DNA of 64,000 bases from the NCBI GenBank assembly GCA_945865925.1, contig CAMBFG010000003.1, forward strand, positions 62,001 to 126,000, written 5' to 3'. The notes beneath the pieces were generated by a model. That model saw only the letters and a program-made list of their open reading frames with translations. It was not told where the DNA came from and did no database searches. Within the stretch, counting starts at the first letter, position 1, and every line of letters begins with the position of its first letter. The stretch comes from Dehalococcoides mccartyi (GTDB lineage Bacteria; Chloroflexota; Dehalococcoidia; UBA2979). Shown here piece after piece: positions 18,715 through 28,700 of this stretch. The position numbers and the translations under genes are program-made.

Positions 18715-19545
18715 CTACGTGTTCGGCTTCCGCGCGAGCAGGACTCCGGTGTCACCCGGCCAGTCCCAGAAGGTGCCGCTGGGCGACATCGAGGTCAGGA
18801 GGGCACGCAGGTCGGCGTCGAACGCCTCCAGGCGGTCGCGGAAGAGCGGCGGCGCGGCGTACGACATCGAGTGGACGTTCGCGAGCACATCTTCGACCGA
18901 CTGCACGAGGTCCGACCGCCCATCGAGGTAGACCGTCTCCGGTCGCCCGAACCGCGTCCTCTCCAGCACGTCCTCATGCCGCTCGGCGGGGAGCGTCCAC
19001 ACCCCTTGCCCGGCTCGCCGTTTCGCCCCGAGGTGCCGGTCGAGCAGCGCCTGGATCGCCTCGTGCGGGATCGGCGGGGAGCCCGGCCCCACCGGCTGAG
19101 GGCGCCCGTTCACCTCGTGGCCGATCAGGGCAAGGACGCCGCCCGGCTCCAGCAGGTCGTAGACCACCTCGGCCACTGCCTCGCGATCGGTCCAGTGAAA
19201 TGACTGCGCGAACGTCACCAGCGCGAACCGCCCAAGGTCGAGCGTGCCGAGGTCTTCCGCCCGCCCGAGCACCCACCGCAGGTTCCCCACCCCTCGACGC
19301 TCCGCGTGACGAGCCGCCTCCGCCAGCATCTCCCCGTCCGGGTCGAGCCCCACGACCTCGGCGGCGTGCGGCGCGAGGTCGACCGCGACCGTCCCCGGCC
19401 CGCACCCCACGTCGAGCGCCCGCCTGCCTCGAAGGTCGGCTTCGCGGGCGAGGAACTCGGGCAGGGCGCGGGAGTAGGGCGGACGGCCACGCAGGTAGAA
19501 GGCGGCGGTGCCTCGGAAGAGCGTGGGGTCGTAGGAGAGGGTCAC
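18715..19545 (-). CDS. Class I SAM-dependent methyltransferase
   Basis: The 276-residue protein starts at ATG 19545. Motif I is ALDVGCGPGTVAVDLAP (about residues 43-59), then VVGLDPDGEML, LGRAEDL, the motif IV-like FALVTFAQSFHW and the post-motif LEPGGVLALIGHE. The N-terminal RPPYSRALPEF is typical of this group. The FAQSFHW segment is common in trans-aconitate / TAM-like methyltransferases. The acceptor is unknown. It is divergent from pyrG across a 101-bp gap. Confidence 0.88.
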   Translation of the reverse strand: MTLSYDPTLFRGTAAFYLRGRPPYSRALPEFLAREADLRGRRALDVGCGPGTVAVDLAPHAAEVVGLDPDGEMLAEAARHAERRGVGNLRWVLGRAEDLGTLDLGRFALVTFAQSFHWTDREAVAEVVYDLLEPGGVLALIGHEVNGRPQPVGPGSPPIPHEAIQALLDRHLGAKRRAGQGVWTLPAERHEDVLERTRFGRPETVYLDGRSDLVQSVEDVLANVHSMSYAAPPLFRDRLEAFDADLRALLTSMSPSGTFWDWPGDTGVLLARKPNT

Positions 19546-19646
19546 GCGGGCGATCCTACGAGTGTCAGACAGGTGTTCGACACCCCTCGGCGGGGGCGGG
19601 TAGAGTAGGGAATCCGCGAACGTCTCCCCGACGATCGGCGCCGAGT

Positions 19647-21299
19647 ATGGCCAAGTACGTCTTTGTGACAGGTGGCGTGGTCTCTTCCGTGGGGAAGGGC
19701 ATCGTCTCCGCCTCGCTGGGGCGCATCCTGAAGGCGCGCGGGCTCGCGGTCTCCATCCTCAAACTCGACCCCTACATCAACGTCGACCCCGGCACGATGT
19801 CGCCGTATCAGCACGGCGAGGTCTTCGTGACCGACGACGGCGCTGAGACGGACCTCGACCTCGGGCATTACGAGCGGTTCCTGGCGGCTGACCTGAGCAA
19901 GGTGAACTCCTCGTCCTCCGGACAGATCTACGAAGAGGTGATCCGCAAGGAGCGCCGCGGGGACTACCTCGGCGGCACGATCCAGGCGATCCCGCACGTC
20001 ACGAACGAGATCAAGCGCCGCATCCGCCTCGCCGCCAGCAGCCCTCGGGCGGACGTGGTGATCGTCGAGGTCGGTGGCACGGTGGGTGACATCGAGGGCC
20101 AGGTGTTCCTTGAGGCGATCAGCCAGATGCGCTACGCCTCTCCGAAGGACGAGACGCTCTCGATCCACGTGACGCTGCTGCCGCACATCGGATCGACGCA
20201 CGAACTGAAGACGAAGCCGACGCAGCACTCGGTGCGCGAGCTGCGCTCGTTCGGCATCCAGCCGGACGTGATCGTGGCGCGTTCTGACCACCCCGTCCCA
20301 GACGGCCTGCGCGAGAAGCTCGCCCTCTTCTGCAACGTGCAGAAGGAGGCGGTCATCGCCCTCCAGACCGCCGAGTCGATCTACGAGGTACCTCTAGTAC
20401 TTGAGGCGACGGGCCTCGGCGACCTCGTCACGAAGGCGCTCGACCTCGGGACGGCGCGCCCAGACCTCGAGGAATGGGCGCAGTTCGTCGAGCGGCTGCA
20501 CCGGCCGGAGCGGACGGTCAGCGTCGCGATCGTTGGGAAGTACGTCGAACTGCACGACGCGTACCTCTCGATCAAGGAAGCCCTCGTCCACGCGGGCGTG
20601 CATCATCACGCGGCACTCGACATCAAGTGGGTCCACTCCGAGGACCTCGAAGGCGGCGACCCCGCGCAGGTCATCGGTGACGTAGACGGGATGCTGCTGT
20701 GCCCCGGCTTCGGTGACCGTGGCCTGGAGGGCAAGATCAACGCCGTGCAATACGCGCGCGAGCGGAAGATCCCGTACCTCGGCGACTGCCTCGGGATGCA
20801 GATGCTCGTCGTCGAGTTCGCGCGCAACGTCGCGGGGATGCCCGGCGCCAACACCACCGAGGTTGACCCACGCGCGCCGTTCCCGGTGATCTCGCTGCTC
20901 TCCGAGCAGCAGGAGGTACACGAACTCGGCGGCACCATGCGCCTCGGCGGGTACGACTGCCGGCTGGTGCCGGGGACGAAGGCCGCCGCCGCCTACGGCA
21001 CGGAGATCGCCCGCGAGCGCCACCGTCACCGCTACGAGGTGAACAACGCCCTCCTCCCGCAACTGGAGCAGGCCGGCCTCGTCGTTGCGGGACGCGACAC
21101 CGACAGCGGCCTGGTGGAGATCTGCGAGTTGCGCGACCACCCGTTCATGGTGGGGGCGCAGTTCCACCCGGAGTTCACCAGCCGCCCGAATCAGCCCAAC
21201 CCGCTGTTCCGTGACTTCATCGGCGCGGCCGTCGAGTACCACCGCGCCCGTGGGACCTCGGCGGGCACGCCCGCCAGCACAGCGTCTGGCGTCGCGTGA
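19647..21299 (+). CDS. pyrG: CTP synthase
   Basis: The 550-residue protein is the normal length, starting at ATG 19647 (MAKYVFVTGG). The amidoligase domain has GGVVSSVGKGI, LKLDPYINVDPGTMSPYQHGE and EVGGTVGDIEG. The C-terminal class I glutamine amidotransferase has the Cys nucleophile in GDCLGMQ and the His-Glu pair in QFHPEF. It converts UTP, ATP and glutamine to CTP, the last step of de novo CTP synthesis in the cytoplasm. The stop overlaps the start of the next gene by 4 bases. A TTCGAC...TAGAGT promoter-like pair (19576-19606) lies upstream. Confidence 0.97.
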   Translation: MAKYVFVTGGVVSSVGKGIVSASLGRILKARGLAVSILKLDPYINVDPGTMSPYQHGEVFVTDDGAETDLDLGHYERFLAADLSKVNSSSSGQIYEEVIRKERRGDYLGGTIQAIPHVTNEIKRRIRLAASSPRADVVIVEVGGTVGDIEGQVFLEAISQMRYASPKDETLSIHVTLLPHIGSTHELKTKPTQHSVRELRSFGIQPDVIVARSDHPVPDGLREKLALFCNVQKEAVIALQTAESIYEVPLVLEATGLGDLVTKALDLGTARPDLEEWAQFVERLHRPERTVSVAIVGKYVELHDAYLSIKEALVHAGVHHHAALDIKWVHSEDLEGGDPAQVIGDVDGMLLCPGFGDRGLEGKINAVQYARERKIPYLGDCLGMQMLVVEFARNVAGMPGANTTEVDPRAPFPVISLLSEQQEVHELGGTMRLGGYDCRLVPGTKAAAAYGTEIARERHRHRYEVNNALLPQLEQAGLVVAGRDTDSGLVEICELRDHPFMVGAQFHPEFTSRPNQPNPLFRDFIGAAVEYHRARGTSAGTPASTASGVA

Positions 21300-21763
21300 C
21301 GTTCTGGCGGTTCCTGCACCTGATGTCGTTGTTCCTGATGATGGCCGGGGTCGGCACGACTGTGGTGCCGATCTGGAAGGCCTGGACGGCGCCCACCAAC
21401 GATGAGAAGTCGTTCCTGCTGAATCAGGCGCAGCGAGGCGAAACGCTCTTCCTGCTGCCGGGCCTCATCGCGACGTTCTTCTCGGGGTACTTCTGGGCGA
21501 CCGCCGCCGGATGGAACGTGATCACGACGGGCTGGCTGGTCGCGTTGCAGGTGCTGACGATGCTCAACATCTTCATCTTCCTGCCGCTGATGGGGATCGG
21601 CCTGCGGCGCGTGCGCTACCTCGCGCTGGCCGCTCGTAAGCACGGCGCGGAGACTCCCGAACTGCGCGAGGCGCTCGCCGACAACGTCCCGCTCGTCTTC
21701 GGTACGCTGATCGTGGTCACCGTGCCATTCATGGTCTGGCTGCCCGTCTTCAAGCCCTTCTAG
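21296..21763 (+). CDS. Four-helix membrane protein (DUF2269-like)
   Basis: The 155-residue protein starts at GTG 21296, overlapping the pyrG stop (GTGA). It has four hydrophobic segments (about 3-25, 50-70, 78-100 and 130-152). The FLHLMSLFLMMAGVG start and the short loops resemble the DUF2269 family of predicted integral membrane proteins. Function unknown. Coupling to pyrG ensures co-translation but does not prove a pathway link. Confidence 0.8.
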   Translation: MTFWRFLHLMSLFLMMAGVGTTVVPIWKAWTAPTNDEKSFLLNQAQRGETLFLLPGLIATFFSGYFWATAAGWNVITTGWLVALQVLTMLNIFIFLPLMGIGLRRVRYLALAARKHGAETPELREALADNVPLVFGTLIVVTVPFMVWLPVFKPF

Positions 21764-21798
21764 CCACCTGCCCCCGCGCAGGGATCCGAGGCCTCCCG

Positions 21799-22446
21799 AT
21801 GCAGATCTTTCTCGACACCGCGAACATCGATGAGATCCGCCGAGGCGCCGCGATGGGCGTGGTCGATGGCATCACGACGAACCCGACGCTCGTCGCGCGC
21901 GAAGGCATCGACTACAAGGCGCGCATCCTCGAAATCTGCGCGATCGTGGACGGTCCGATCTCAGTGGAGTGCATCTCGACGGAGGTCGAGGCGCTCGTCG
22001 CGGAGGCGAAGCGCGTCGCCGCGTGGCATCGCAACGTCGTAGTGAAGATCCCGATGTCGGAGGTGGGCCTCGCTGCCATCAAGCGCGTCAGCGCCGAGGG
22101 CATCCGCGTGAACACGACGCTGATCTTCTCCGCGAACCAGGCACTGCTCGCGGCGAAGGCAGGGGCCGCCTTCGTCTCGCCGTTCGTCGGACGGCTGAAT
22201 GACGCCGGCCACGACGGTATGGAGGTCATCCGCGAGATCGTGCAGTTGTTCGAGACGTACGAACTCGACTGCGAAGTCCTCGCCGCCTCGATCCGCGGCC
22301 CGCGCGACGTGACCGAGGCCGCCCTCGCTGGCTCCCACATCGCGACGATCCCGCCCGCGGTGCTCTTCCAGATGGTGAACCACCCGCTGACGGACAAGGG
22401 CATCGAGATCTTCCTGGCGGACGCGAAGAAGTACGCGCCGGTCTAG
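21799..22446 (+). CDS. fsa: Transaldolase / fructose-6-phosphate aldolase (FSA/TalC type)
   Basis: The 215-residue protein starts at ATG 21799, the short length typical of the FSA/TalC subfamily. The N-terminal FLDTANIDEI has Asp6, and GITTNPTLV (24-32) is the substrate loop. The Schiff-base Lys83 is in VVVKIPM. The C-terminus HPLTDKGIEIFLADAKK is diagnostic of the group. It forms a (beta/alpha)8 barrel transferring dihydroxyacetone units in the pentose phosphate pathway, or cleaving fructose 6-phosphate. The sequence alone does not decide which activity dominates. Confidence 0.93.
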   Translation: MQIFLDTANIDEIRRGAAMGVVDGITTNPTLVAREGIDYKARILEICAIVDGPISVECISTEVEALVAEAKRVAAWHRNVVVKIPMSEVGLAAIKRVSAEGIRVNTTLIFSANQALLAAKAGAAFVSPFVGRLNDAGHDGMEVIREIVQLFETYELDCEVLAASIRGPRDVTEAALAGSHIATIPPAVLFQMVNHPLTDKGIEIFLADAKKYAPV

Positions 22447-22503
22447 GGCAGGTCGCGCTCGACTCCTCAAAAACGACGGGGTGGGGCGGGTGGCAACCGC
22501 CAC

Positions 22504-22533
22504 TTGCCGTCCGGTGGCGCTTGCGCCTACAGT
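22504..22533 (+). promoter_or_regulatory. Possible rho promoter
   Basis: TTGCCG at 22504-22509 and TACAGT at 22528-22533, spacing 18, precede rho by about 120 bases. This would leave a leader RNA of about 110 nt, which is usual for rho genes that regulate themselves. The rest of the gap 22447-22650 shows only a weak hairpin near 22490-22505 after the fsa stop. Confidence 0.35.
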
Positions 22534-22650
22534 CAGGAGGCCGCCACGCTCGTGGCCGCGCCTTCGAAGCCCCTTGTGCCTCCCTCGCGCGCGGGCCCTG
22601 CTATTGAGCAGGTCGTATCCATCCAGACCCGTACAGACTCAGGTGGTTCC

Positions 22651-24096
22651 ATGACCACATCCCCGCGCGGACGCGATCTCGCGTCTTCGGATGTCCCCAA
22701 TCGAACTCGTCGCCGTCCCGCCGGCCGCCGTCCCGGTGGCAGCAATGGTGGCGGCGGCGGTAATCGCAACGGCAACGGCCGTCCGCCACAGGGTGACCCC
22801 TCCCTCGAACAACTCCCCGACATCGACCCCACCATCCCCGTCCTGCACATCTCCGAACTCGAAACCCGCCCTCGTGAAGACCTCATTGAGATGGCCGAGG
22901 AAGAGTTCGAGATCGATGGCGCCGGCGGGATGCTCCAGCAGGAACTGATCTTCCGCATCCTGGAGGCGCAGGCCGAACGGAACGGGACCATCTTCTCCGG
23001 CGGTGTCCTGAACGTCGTCGACGACGGCTTCGGCTTCCTCCGTGGTGAGCGCCTGCTCCCCGGCCCGAACGATGTCTACGTCTCTCAGTCGCAGATCCGC
23101 CGCTTCGGCCTCCGCTCTGGCGACTACGTCACCGGCCAGGTGCGCCAGCCGAAGACCTCCGAGAAGTACTACGGCCTCCTGCGCGTCGACGCCGTGAACG
23201 GCATGGACCCGGAAGAGGCGAAGCGCCGCCCCGACTTCGACGCGATGACGCCGATCTTCCCGAACCGGAAGTTTCGCCTCGAAACCGTGCAGCACGAGGT
23301 CTCCCAGCGCACGGTTGACCTGTTCTCCCCGGTCGGCAAAGGCCAGCGTGGCCTGATCGTCTCTCCGCCGAAGGCCGGCAAGACGATGCTGCTGAAGTCG
23401 ATCGCCCACGGCATCACGGCGAACCACCCGGAGGCGCACCTGATGGTGCTGCTGATCGGTGAGCGCCCTGAAGAAGTCACCGACATGCGTCGATCGGTGC
23501 GCGGCGAGGTCATCGCCTCCACCTTCGACGAGCCGGTCGAGGACCACACGCGCGTCACCGAGGCTGCCCTGGAGCGCGCGAAGCGCCTGGTCGAGGGTGG
23601 CGTGGACGTCGTGATCCTGATGGACTCGATCACCCGCCTGGCTCGCGCCTACAACACGGCGATGCCGACCTCGGGCCGCACGCTCTCCGGCGGTATGGAC
23701 CCGATCGCGCTGTACCCGCCGAAGCGGTTCTTCGGTGCCGCGCGAAACATGGAAGAGGGCGGCAGCCTCACCATCATCGCGACCTGTCTCGTGGAGACCG
23801 GTTCGCGGATGGACGACGTCATCTTCGAGGAGTTCAAGGGCACCGGTAACATGGAATTGCGGCTCTCCCGACGCCTGTCGGAGAAGCGCATCTTCCCCGC
23901 CATCGACGTGCTCGCCTCGTCCACCCGCCGTGAGGACCTGCTCTTCGGTGAAGACGAACTGAAGCAGGTGTGGCTGCTCCGGCGGATGGCCGCGATGCTC
24001 GAAGAGGACTCCGGTGACGCCGCCGAACGGATCATCGAGCGCCTGAGCCGCACCGTGGACAACGTCGAGTTCCTGGCCACGCTCAAGGGTATGTAG
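22651..24096 (+). CDS. rho: Transcription termination factor Rho
   Basis: The 481-residue protein starts at ATG 22651 (AGGTGG upstream). The frame is open further back to 22504, but there is no ribosome site there. The N-terminus (about 8-50) is an Arg/Gly/Asn-rich low-complexity insert before the Rho N-domain ([16 protein letters not shown]). The RNA-binding cold-shock-like domain ([14 protein letters not shown]) and the RecA-like motor follow: Walker A around Lys244 (SPPKAGKT), Walker [18 protein letters not shown]-loop/R-loop region and C-terminal [12 protein letters not shown]. It is a hexameric helicase that ends Rho-dependent transcripts. Such basic/Gly-rich inserts occur in high-GC Gram-positive Rho proteins. 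Confidence 0.96.
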   Translation: MTTSPRGRDLASSDVPNRTRRRPAGRRPGGSNGGGGGNRNGNGRPPQGDPSLEQLPDIDPTIPVLHISELETRPREDLIEMAEEEFEIDGAGGMLQQELIFRILEAQAERNGTIFSGGVLNVVDDGFGFLRGERLLPGPNDVYVSQSQIRRFGLRSGDYVTGQVRQPKTSEKYYGLLRVDAVNGMDPEEAKRRPDFDAMTPIFPNRKFRLETVQHEVSQRTVDLFSPVGKGQRGLIVSPPKAGKTMLLKSIAHGITANHPEAHLMVLLIGERPEEVTDMRRSVRGEVIASTFDEPVEDHTRVTEAALERAKRLVEGGVDVVILMDSITRLARAYNTAMPTSGRTLSGGMDPIALYPPKRFFGAARNMEEGGSLTIIATCLVETGSRMDDVIFEEFKGTGNMELRLSRRLSEKRIFPAIDVLASSTRREDLLFGEDELKQVWLLRRMAAMLEEDSGDAAERIIERLSRTVDNVEFLATLKGM

Positions 24097-24166
24097 CCGA
24101 GGGTCAACCTCCGGAAAGCCGACCGGGGCACTCCCGCTCAGCCGCATTTAGGGATGGCCTGCTCGT

Positions 24167-24180
24167 AGAACTTTTGTTCT
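24167..24180 (+). promoter_or_regulatory. LexA (SOS) box upstream of imuB
   Basis: AGAAC-TTTT-GTTCT is a perfect inverted repeat of the Gram-positive/Chloroflexi GAAC-N4-GTTC LexA type. A -10-like TACAAT (24183-24188) follows two bases later, so LexA bound here would block RNA polymerase. The imuB start is 35 bases downstream. imuB/dnaE2 cassettes are known SOS targets in other bacteria, which supports the call. Confidence 0.75.
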
Positions 24181-24215
24181 GATACAATCGCCTCCGCCTC
24201 TCGGCGGGGGAACCG

Positions 24216-25433
24216 ATGTCCACAATTCGACCTGACACCGAATCTCGATCCATCGCCTGCCTGGCGATCCCTTCGCTTGCCTTCCAATGCGAATTGGTCG
24301 AGCGCCCCGGGCTCGTAGGCTCACCGGTCGCCCTGAGTGACGAGGTGCGATCGAGGGTGGTCGATGTGTCTGGGGAGGCCCGCCTTCGCGGCATCCGCGC
24401 AGGGATGACACTCCGTGACGCGGTCGAGTTGTGCCCCACCCTCAGCATCCTGGAGCCGCGACCAGCACTCGTCGCCCAGTACGCCGAGGCGCTCGTTGAA
24501 GCCATGAGCGCCGTGAGTCCACTCGTCGAGGAAGCGGAGCAGGGGGTCGTCTTCGCCGACCTGTGCGGGACTGAGGGCCTGTACCCACGCATCGAGGACA
24601 TCCGGCAGGCGGTCTTTGCGGGAATTCCCCCACGACTGAGTCCTCAACTCGGCGTCGCCGGGCATCGCTTCACCGCGTTCCTCGCGGCGCTTCGCGCGGG
24701 GCCCTCCAAGGTCATCCATGTCCCGGTCGACGACGCGGGCGCCTACATCGCTGCACAGTCCATCTCGCACCTCCCACTTCCTCCGGAGGTCCTCGACCGG
24801 CTGCGACTCCTGGGCATCAACCGGTGCGGACAATTCGCAGCGCTTCCCCGTCACGCCGTCGAGGCACAGTTTGGGTTCCAGGGCGGCCTCGCCTGGCTGG
24901 CAGCGTGCGGGGAAGATCCGCGGCCGGTGCACCCTCGACCGTGGGAACAAGAGCGAGCCATCGAGGTCGCCCAGGCAGAGCTGCCCCTCGTCAGTCGCGA
25001 AGCGATCCTCCACGCGCTGGAGCAGATGCTCGGTCGAGCGTTGCGCCAGCCGCGGGCCAGGCATCGGTTCGTCCGCTTCATCCGCCTGCACGCGGAGACA
25101 GAGCGTGGCGCGCTCTGGGAGCGGGAACAGGTGTTACGAGAACCGCTGGGCGACCGCGGGCGTCTCTGGACACTGCTCCGTTCTCTCATCGAGTACGCCG
25201 AGTTCCCCGGCCCGTTCACGCTGATCACCCTCGAACTGGGGGGGCTGACCGAGGAGAGCGGCCGCCAGCGCAGCCTCTTCGTCGAGCAGACGCGCCGCCG
25301 CGAGCAACTCGACGAGATGGTGCGTCATCTGAAGGTGCGATTCGGAGAGTCGCCGCTCGCACGTGTGGTCGAGGTGGAACCGTGGCACCGCCTCCCGGAG
25401 CACCGGCGCGCGCTACTGGAGTACGACCCGTGA
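24216..25433 (+). CDS. imuB: ImuB, catalytically inactive Y-family polymerase-like mutasome protein
   Basis: The 405-residue protein starts at ATG 24216. It aligns in outline with DinB/UmuC polymerases (CLAIPSLAFQCELV, ADLCGTEGLYP, GVAGHRFTAFLAA, LPLPPEVLDRLRLLGI). It lacks the acidic metal ligands: the first motif D..DxFF is CLAIPSLAF, and the SxDE motif is FADL. This is the hallmark of ImuB. A beta-clamp-binding motif QRSLF is at about 351-355, as in known ImuB proteins, where it recruits the mutasome to the sliding clamp. It overlaps the next gene by 4 bases. ImuA is not next to it. Confidence 0.9.
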   Translation: MSTIRPDTESRSIACLAIPSLAFQCELVERPGLVGSPVALSDEVRSRVVDVSGEARLRGIRAGMTLRDAVELCPTLSILEPRPALVAQYAEALVEAMSAVSPLVEEAEQGVVFADLCGTEGLYPRIEDIRQAVFAGIPPRLSPQLGVAGHRFTAFLAALRAGPSKVIHVPVDDAGAYIAAQSISHLPLPPEVLDRLRLLGINRCGQFAALPRHAVEAQFGFQGGLAWLAACGEDPRPVHPRPWEQERAIEVAQAELPLVSREAILHALEQMLGRALRQPRARHRFVRFIRLHAETERGALWEREQVLREPLGDRGRLWTLLRSLIEYAEFPGPFTLITLELGGLTEESGRQRSLFVEQTRRREQLDEMVRHLKVRFGESPLARVVEVEPWHRLPEHRRALLEYDP

Positions 25434-25744
25434 GTCCCCAGCGACCGGCTGCCCGGGCCTCGCTGCGCCCGATCGGGCTGCCGCGACCGCTCGGTGTCCG
25501 CGCGGATGCCGATGGCTCGCCGGTCACACTCGCTCGGACCGACGCTCGAGGCCGTCACAGCAGCGAAGCGCACGTCGAGAGCATCGAGGAAGTCTGGCGC
25601 GTCGCCGAGGCGTGGTGGCGTGAGTCGTCGCAGGCGCGGACGTACTACCGCGTGATCCTCGATGGTGGGCGGCCGCTGACGATGTTCCGCGACGATGACA
25701 CGGGTGCGTGGTTCGAACAGTCGTACTCGGCGGCCACGCGATGA
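25430..25744 (+). CDS. Small mutasome-cassette protein (DUF6504-like)
   Basis: The 104-residue protein starts at GTG 25430, inside the imuB stop, and ends inside the dnaE2 start, so all three are translationally coupled. The N-terminal half is basic and Pro/Arg-rich. The conserved-looking core is WRVAEAWWRE...TYYRVILDGG, then FRDDDTGAWFEQSY. This pattern and position match a small family reported between imuB and dnaE2 in actinobacteria (DUF6504). A DNA-binding or polymerase-accessory role is inferred from position only. Confidence 0.82.
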   Translation: MSPQRPAARASLRPIGLPRPLGVRADADGSPVTLARTDARGRHSSEAHVESIEEVWRVAEAWWRESSQARTYYRVILDGGRPLTMFRDDDTGAWFEQSYSAATR

Positions 25745-28700
25745 GCCATCAAGACGCGCCGTACTCGTGGGAGGCGTTCGAGGCGCGCCGTCGCGCGATC
25801 GACCAGACGGTCATCGGAGACACGCCACGCTCGATGGCGCCGCGTGGCCCGACACAGCCAGTGCCGCTGTCAGTCCTCGACGACACCCCTTACGTCGAAC
25901 TTCACCTGCACTCCAACTTCTCCCTGCTTGAGGGAGCGTCGAGCATCGACGAACTGCTCATCGGTGCAGATAAGCAAGGCCATCGCGCGCTCGCGCTGAC
26001 GGACCACGACGCCATGTACGGATCGATGGAGTTCGCGCGCTCAGCGAAAGAGGCTGGGCTCCGGCCGATCACAGGCCTCGAACTCACGGTCGAGGAGACC
26101 GATGGCACGCGGTCGCACGTAACGCTGCTGGCAGAGAGCCGCGAGGGGTACTCGAACCTCTGCCGTCTCTCCAGTCAGGCCTTCGGGCTCTTCGAGGGCG
26201 AGCAGGCGGACCGCGAGAAGCGCCGCCTCGACCCCGTGGTGCCCGTCGCAGCACTGGAGGCGCATGCGGGCGGGGTGATCCTGCTAACAGGTTGTCGGGA
26301 CGGCCTCGTACCCCATCTCGTACAGGAACATCACATCGACGAAGCAGCGGTCGCCCTCCAGCGCTGGATCGAGTGGTTCGGCAGCGCCAACGTCTTCGTG
26401 GAGTTGCAGGACAATCTCGTCTTTGGCGACCGGCCGAGGAACCGCACGCTAGTCGTCCTCGCAGAGCAGGCCGGCGTGGGCGTCGTCGGCACGGGTGATG
26501 TCCACTACCACGAGCCAGACCGCCACCGTCTGCAGGATGTCCTCGTCTCCATCAAGCACCGCAAAACCCTCGACGAGTCCCACCGCGAGCGGCGTCCGAA
26601 CGCGGAGTTCTACCTCCGCTCACCGCAGGAGCAGGCGCGACGCTTCGCCTCGTATCACCCGGAGGCCGCCGCGAACTCCGTGCGCATCGCCCGCCGCTGC
26701 GCGTTCGACCTGACCGAGGACCTCGGCTACTCGCTGCCATCACCAAAGACCCAGGACGGGCGGACGCCGATCGACGAACTGCGCCGCATCTGTCATGAGC
26801 GGCTCGAGCGGAAATACCTGCTGCATGAACAGCCCGCTGCGAAAGAACGCCTCGACCGTGAACTAGGGCTGGTCGAACTGAACGGCCTGGCGGGGTTCTT
26901 CCTCGTCTACCACGAGGTGATGAAACTGGCCGAGGTCGTGGCAGCCGAGGTACGAGGCCCCAGCCGCGCACGGAGCGTGACGGAACTCCCGCCGGGGCGT
27001 GGGCGCGGATCCTCAGTCGCCTCGATCGTGTGTTACCTGATCGGCCTGTCACACATCGACCCGATCCGTAACAAACTCAGCGTGGACCGCTTCCTCAACG
27101 ACGGCATGCGGTCACTGCCGGACATCGACCTCGACTTTCCACGGGACATCCGCGAGCGACTGATTGAGCGCGTCCACGAGACGTGGGGGAAAGACCATGC
27201 TGCGCTCGTGGCAATCTTCCCGACCTACCGCATCCGCAGCGCCGTTCGCGACATCGGTAAAGCCCTCAGCCTGCCGGAGACCGAGGTCGACCGCCTCGCG
27301 AAGCGGACTCGGCCGTACGACCGCGCGACCGAGGTCGGTGAGGAAGTGCAACGCCAGCGTGGCGGCGCCGAACCCACCGTCGAATACGGCGAGGAGCGCA
27401 CCTGGCGGTACCTGTCGGAGATGGCCAGCCAATTGGCAGGCTTCCCACGCCATCTCTCACAGCACGTCGGCGGCATGGTCATCTCCTCTGAACCGCTGAT
27501 CGACTGCGTCCCGTGCCAACCGGCGCGCTGGCCGAACCGCTACCTCGCGCACTGGGACAAGGACAGCATCGACGACGCGCGCATGGTGAAGATCGACTTT
27601 CTTGGCCTCGGCATGCTCTCCGTCGTCGAGGAGTGCGTCGACCTCATCGAGCACTATCGTGACGAAGTCGTCGACCTCTCACGCAGTCCAAATTTTGATG
27701 ACCCCGTGATCTACGACGAGATCTGTCGAGGTGACACCGTCGGCGTCTTCCAGATCGAGTCGCGCGCGCAGATCGCCATGCTCCCGCGCACCCAGCCGCG
27801 CAGCCTGGAAGACCTCACCGTGCAGGTCTCGATCGTCCGCCCCGGCCCGATCGTCGGTGGGGCGGTGAACCCGTATGTCCGCCGTCGCGAGGCACGCCGT
27901 CGCGACCCGAACTACGTAGTGGAGATGCCCAAGTGCGTCCGCGCCGCCCTCGACGAAACACTCGGCGTCGTGCTGTTCCAGGACCAGGTGATCGAGGTCG
28001 CCAAGCGGATGGGTGGCTTCGATGCTGGTGAGGCCGAGACCTTCCGGCGTGCGATGAGCCGCAAGCGGTCAGCACAGATCATGGAGCAGTACCGGCAGAA
28101 GTTCATGGCGGGAGCGCGCACGCACCCTGATGTCTCTGCGGCTGAAGCCACGAAGATGTTCGAGAACCTCCTCGGCTTTGCCGAGTTCGGGTTTCCGAAG
28201 TCACATGGGGCCGCGTTCGGCCTGCTCGCCTACCAGTCGACGTGGCTGAAGCACTACTACCCGCCGGAGTACCTGTGCGCGCTGCTCAATGAACAGCCAA
28301 TGGGCTTCTACCCTCCGCACGTCCTGACGAACGACGCGAAACGCCATCACGTCGACATTCGCCGTCCGGACATCAACCGCAGCGATGCACGCTGCACTGT
28401 GGAAGAGATCACTCCGGATGATGTCCAGACGGACCTTCGAGGAGTGGTGCGGGTAGGCCTCGGCTACGTGAAAAGCGTGGGCGAAGCAGGCGCCACCCGG
28501 ATTGAGGAAGAGCGTGGCCGCACCGGCCCGTATCGCTCGCTGTTCGACTTCATCCAGCGCACCGGGCTCTCACAAGAGGCCTCGACCAACCTCATCCAGA
28601 TCGGCGCCTTCGACGGACTGGGGCTCAACCGTCGCGAGTTGATCTGGCAGTTAGGACTCTTTGCCGGAGGGTTCGAGCAGGCTGAACTCCGCCGGGCACG

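Noticed and set aside
22639..24147. 502-codon open frame opposite rho
   Set aside because: It lies fully antisense to rho, with no conserved motif and biased His/Arg/Asp composition.
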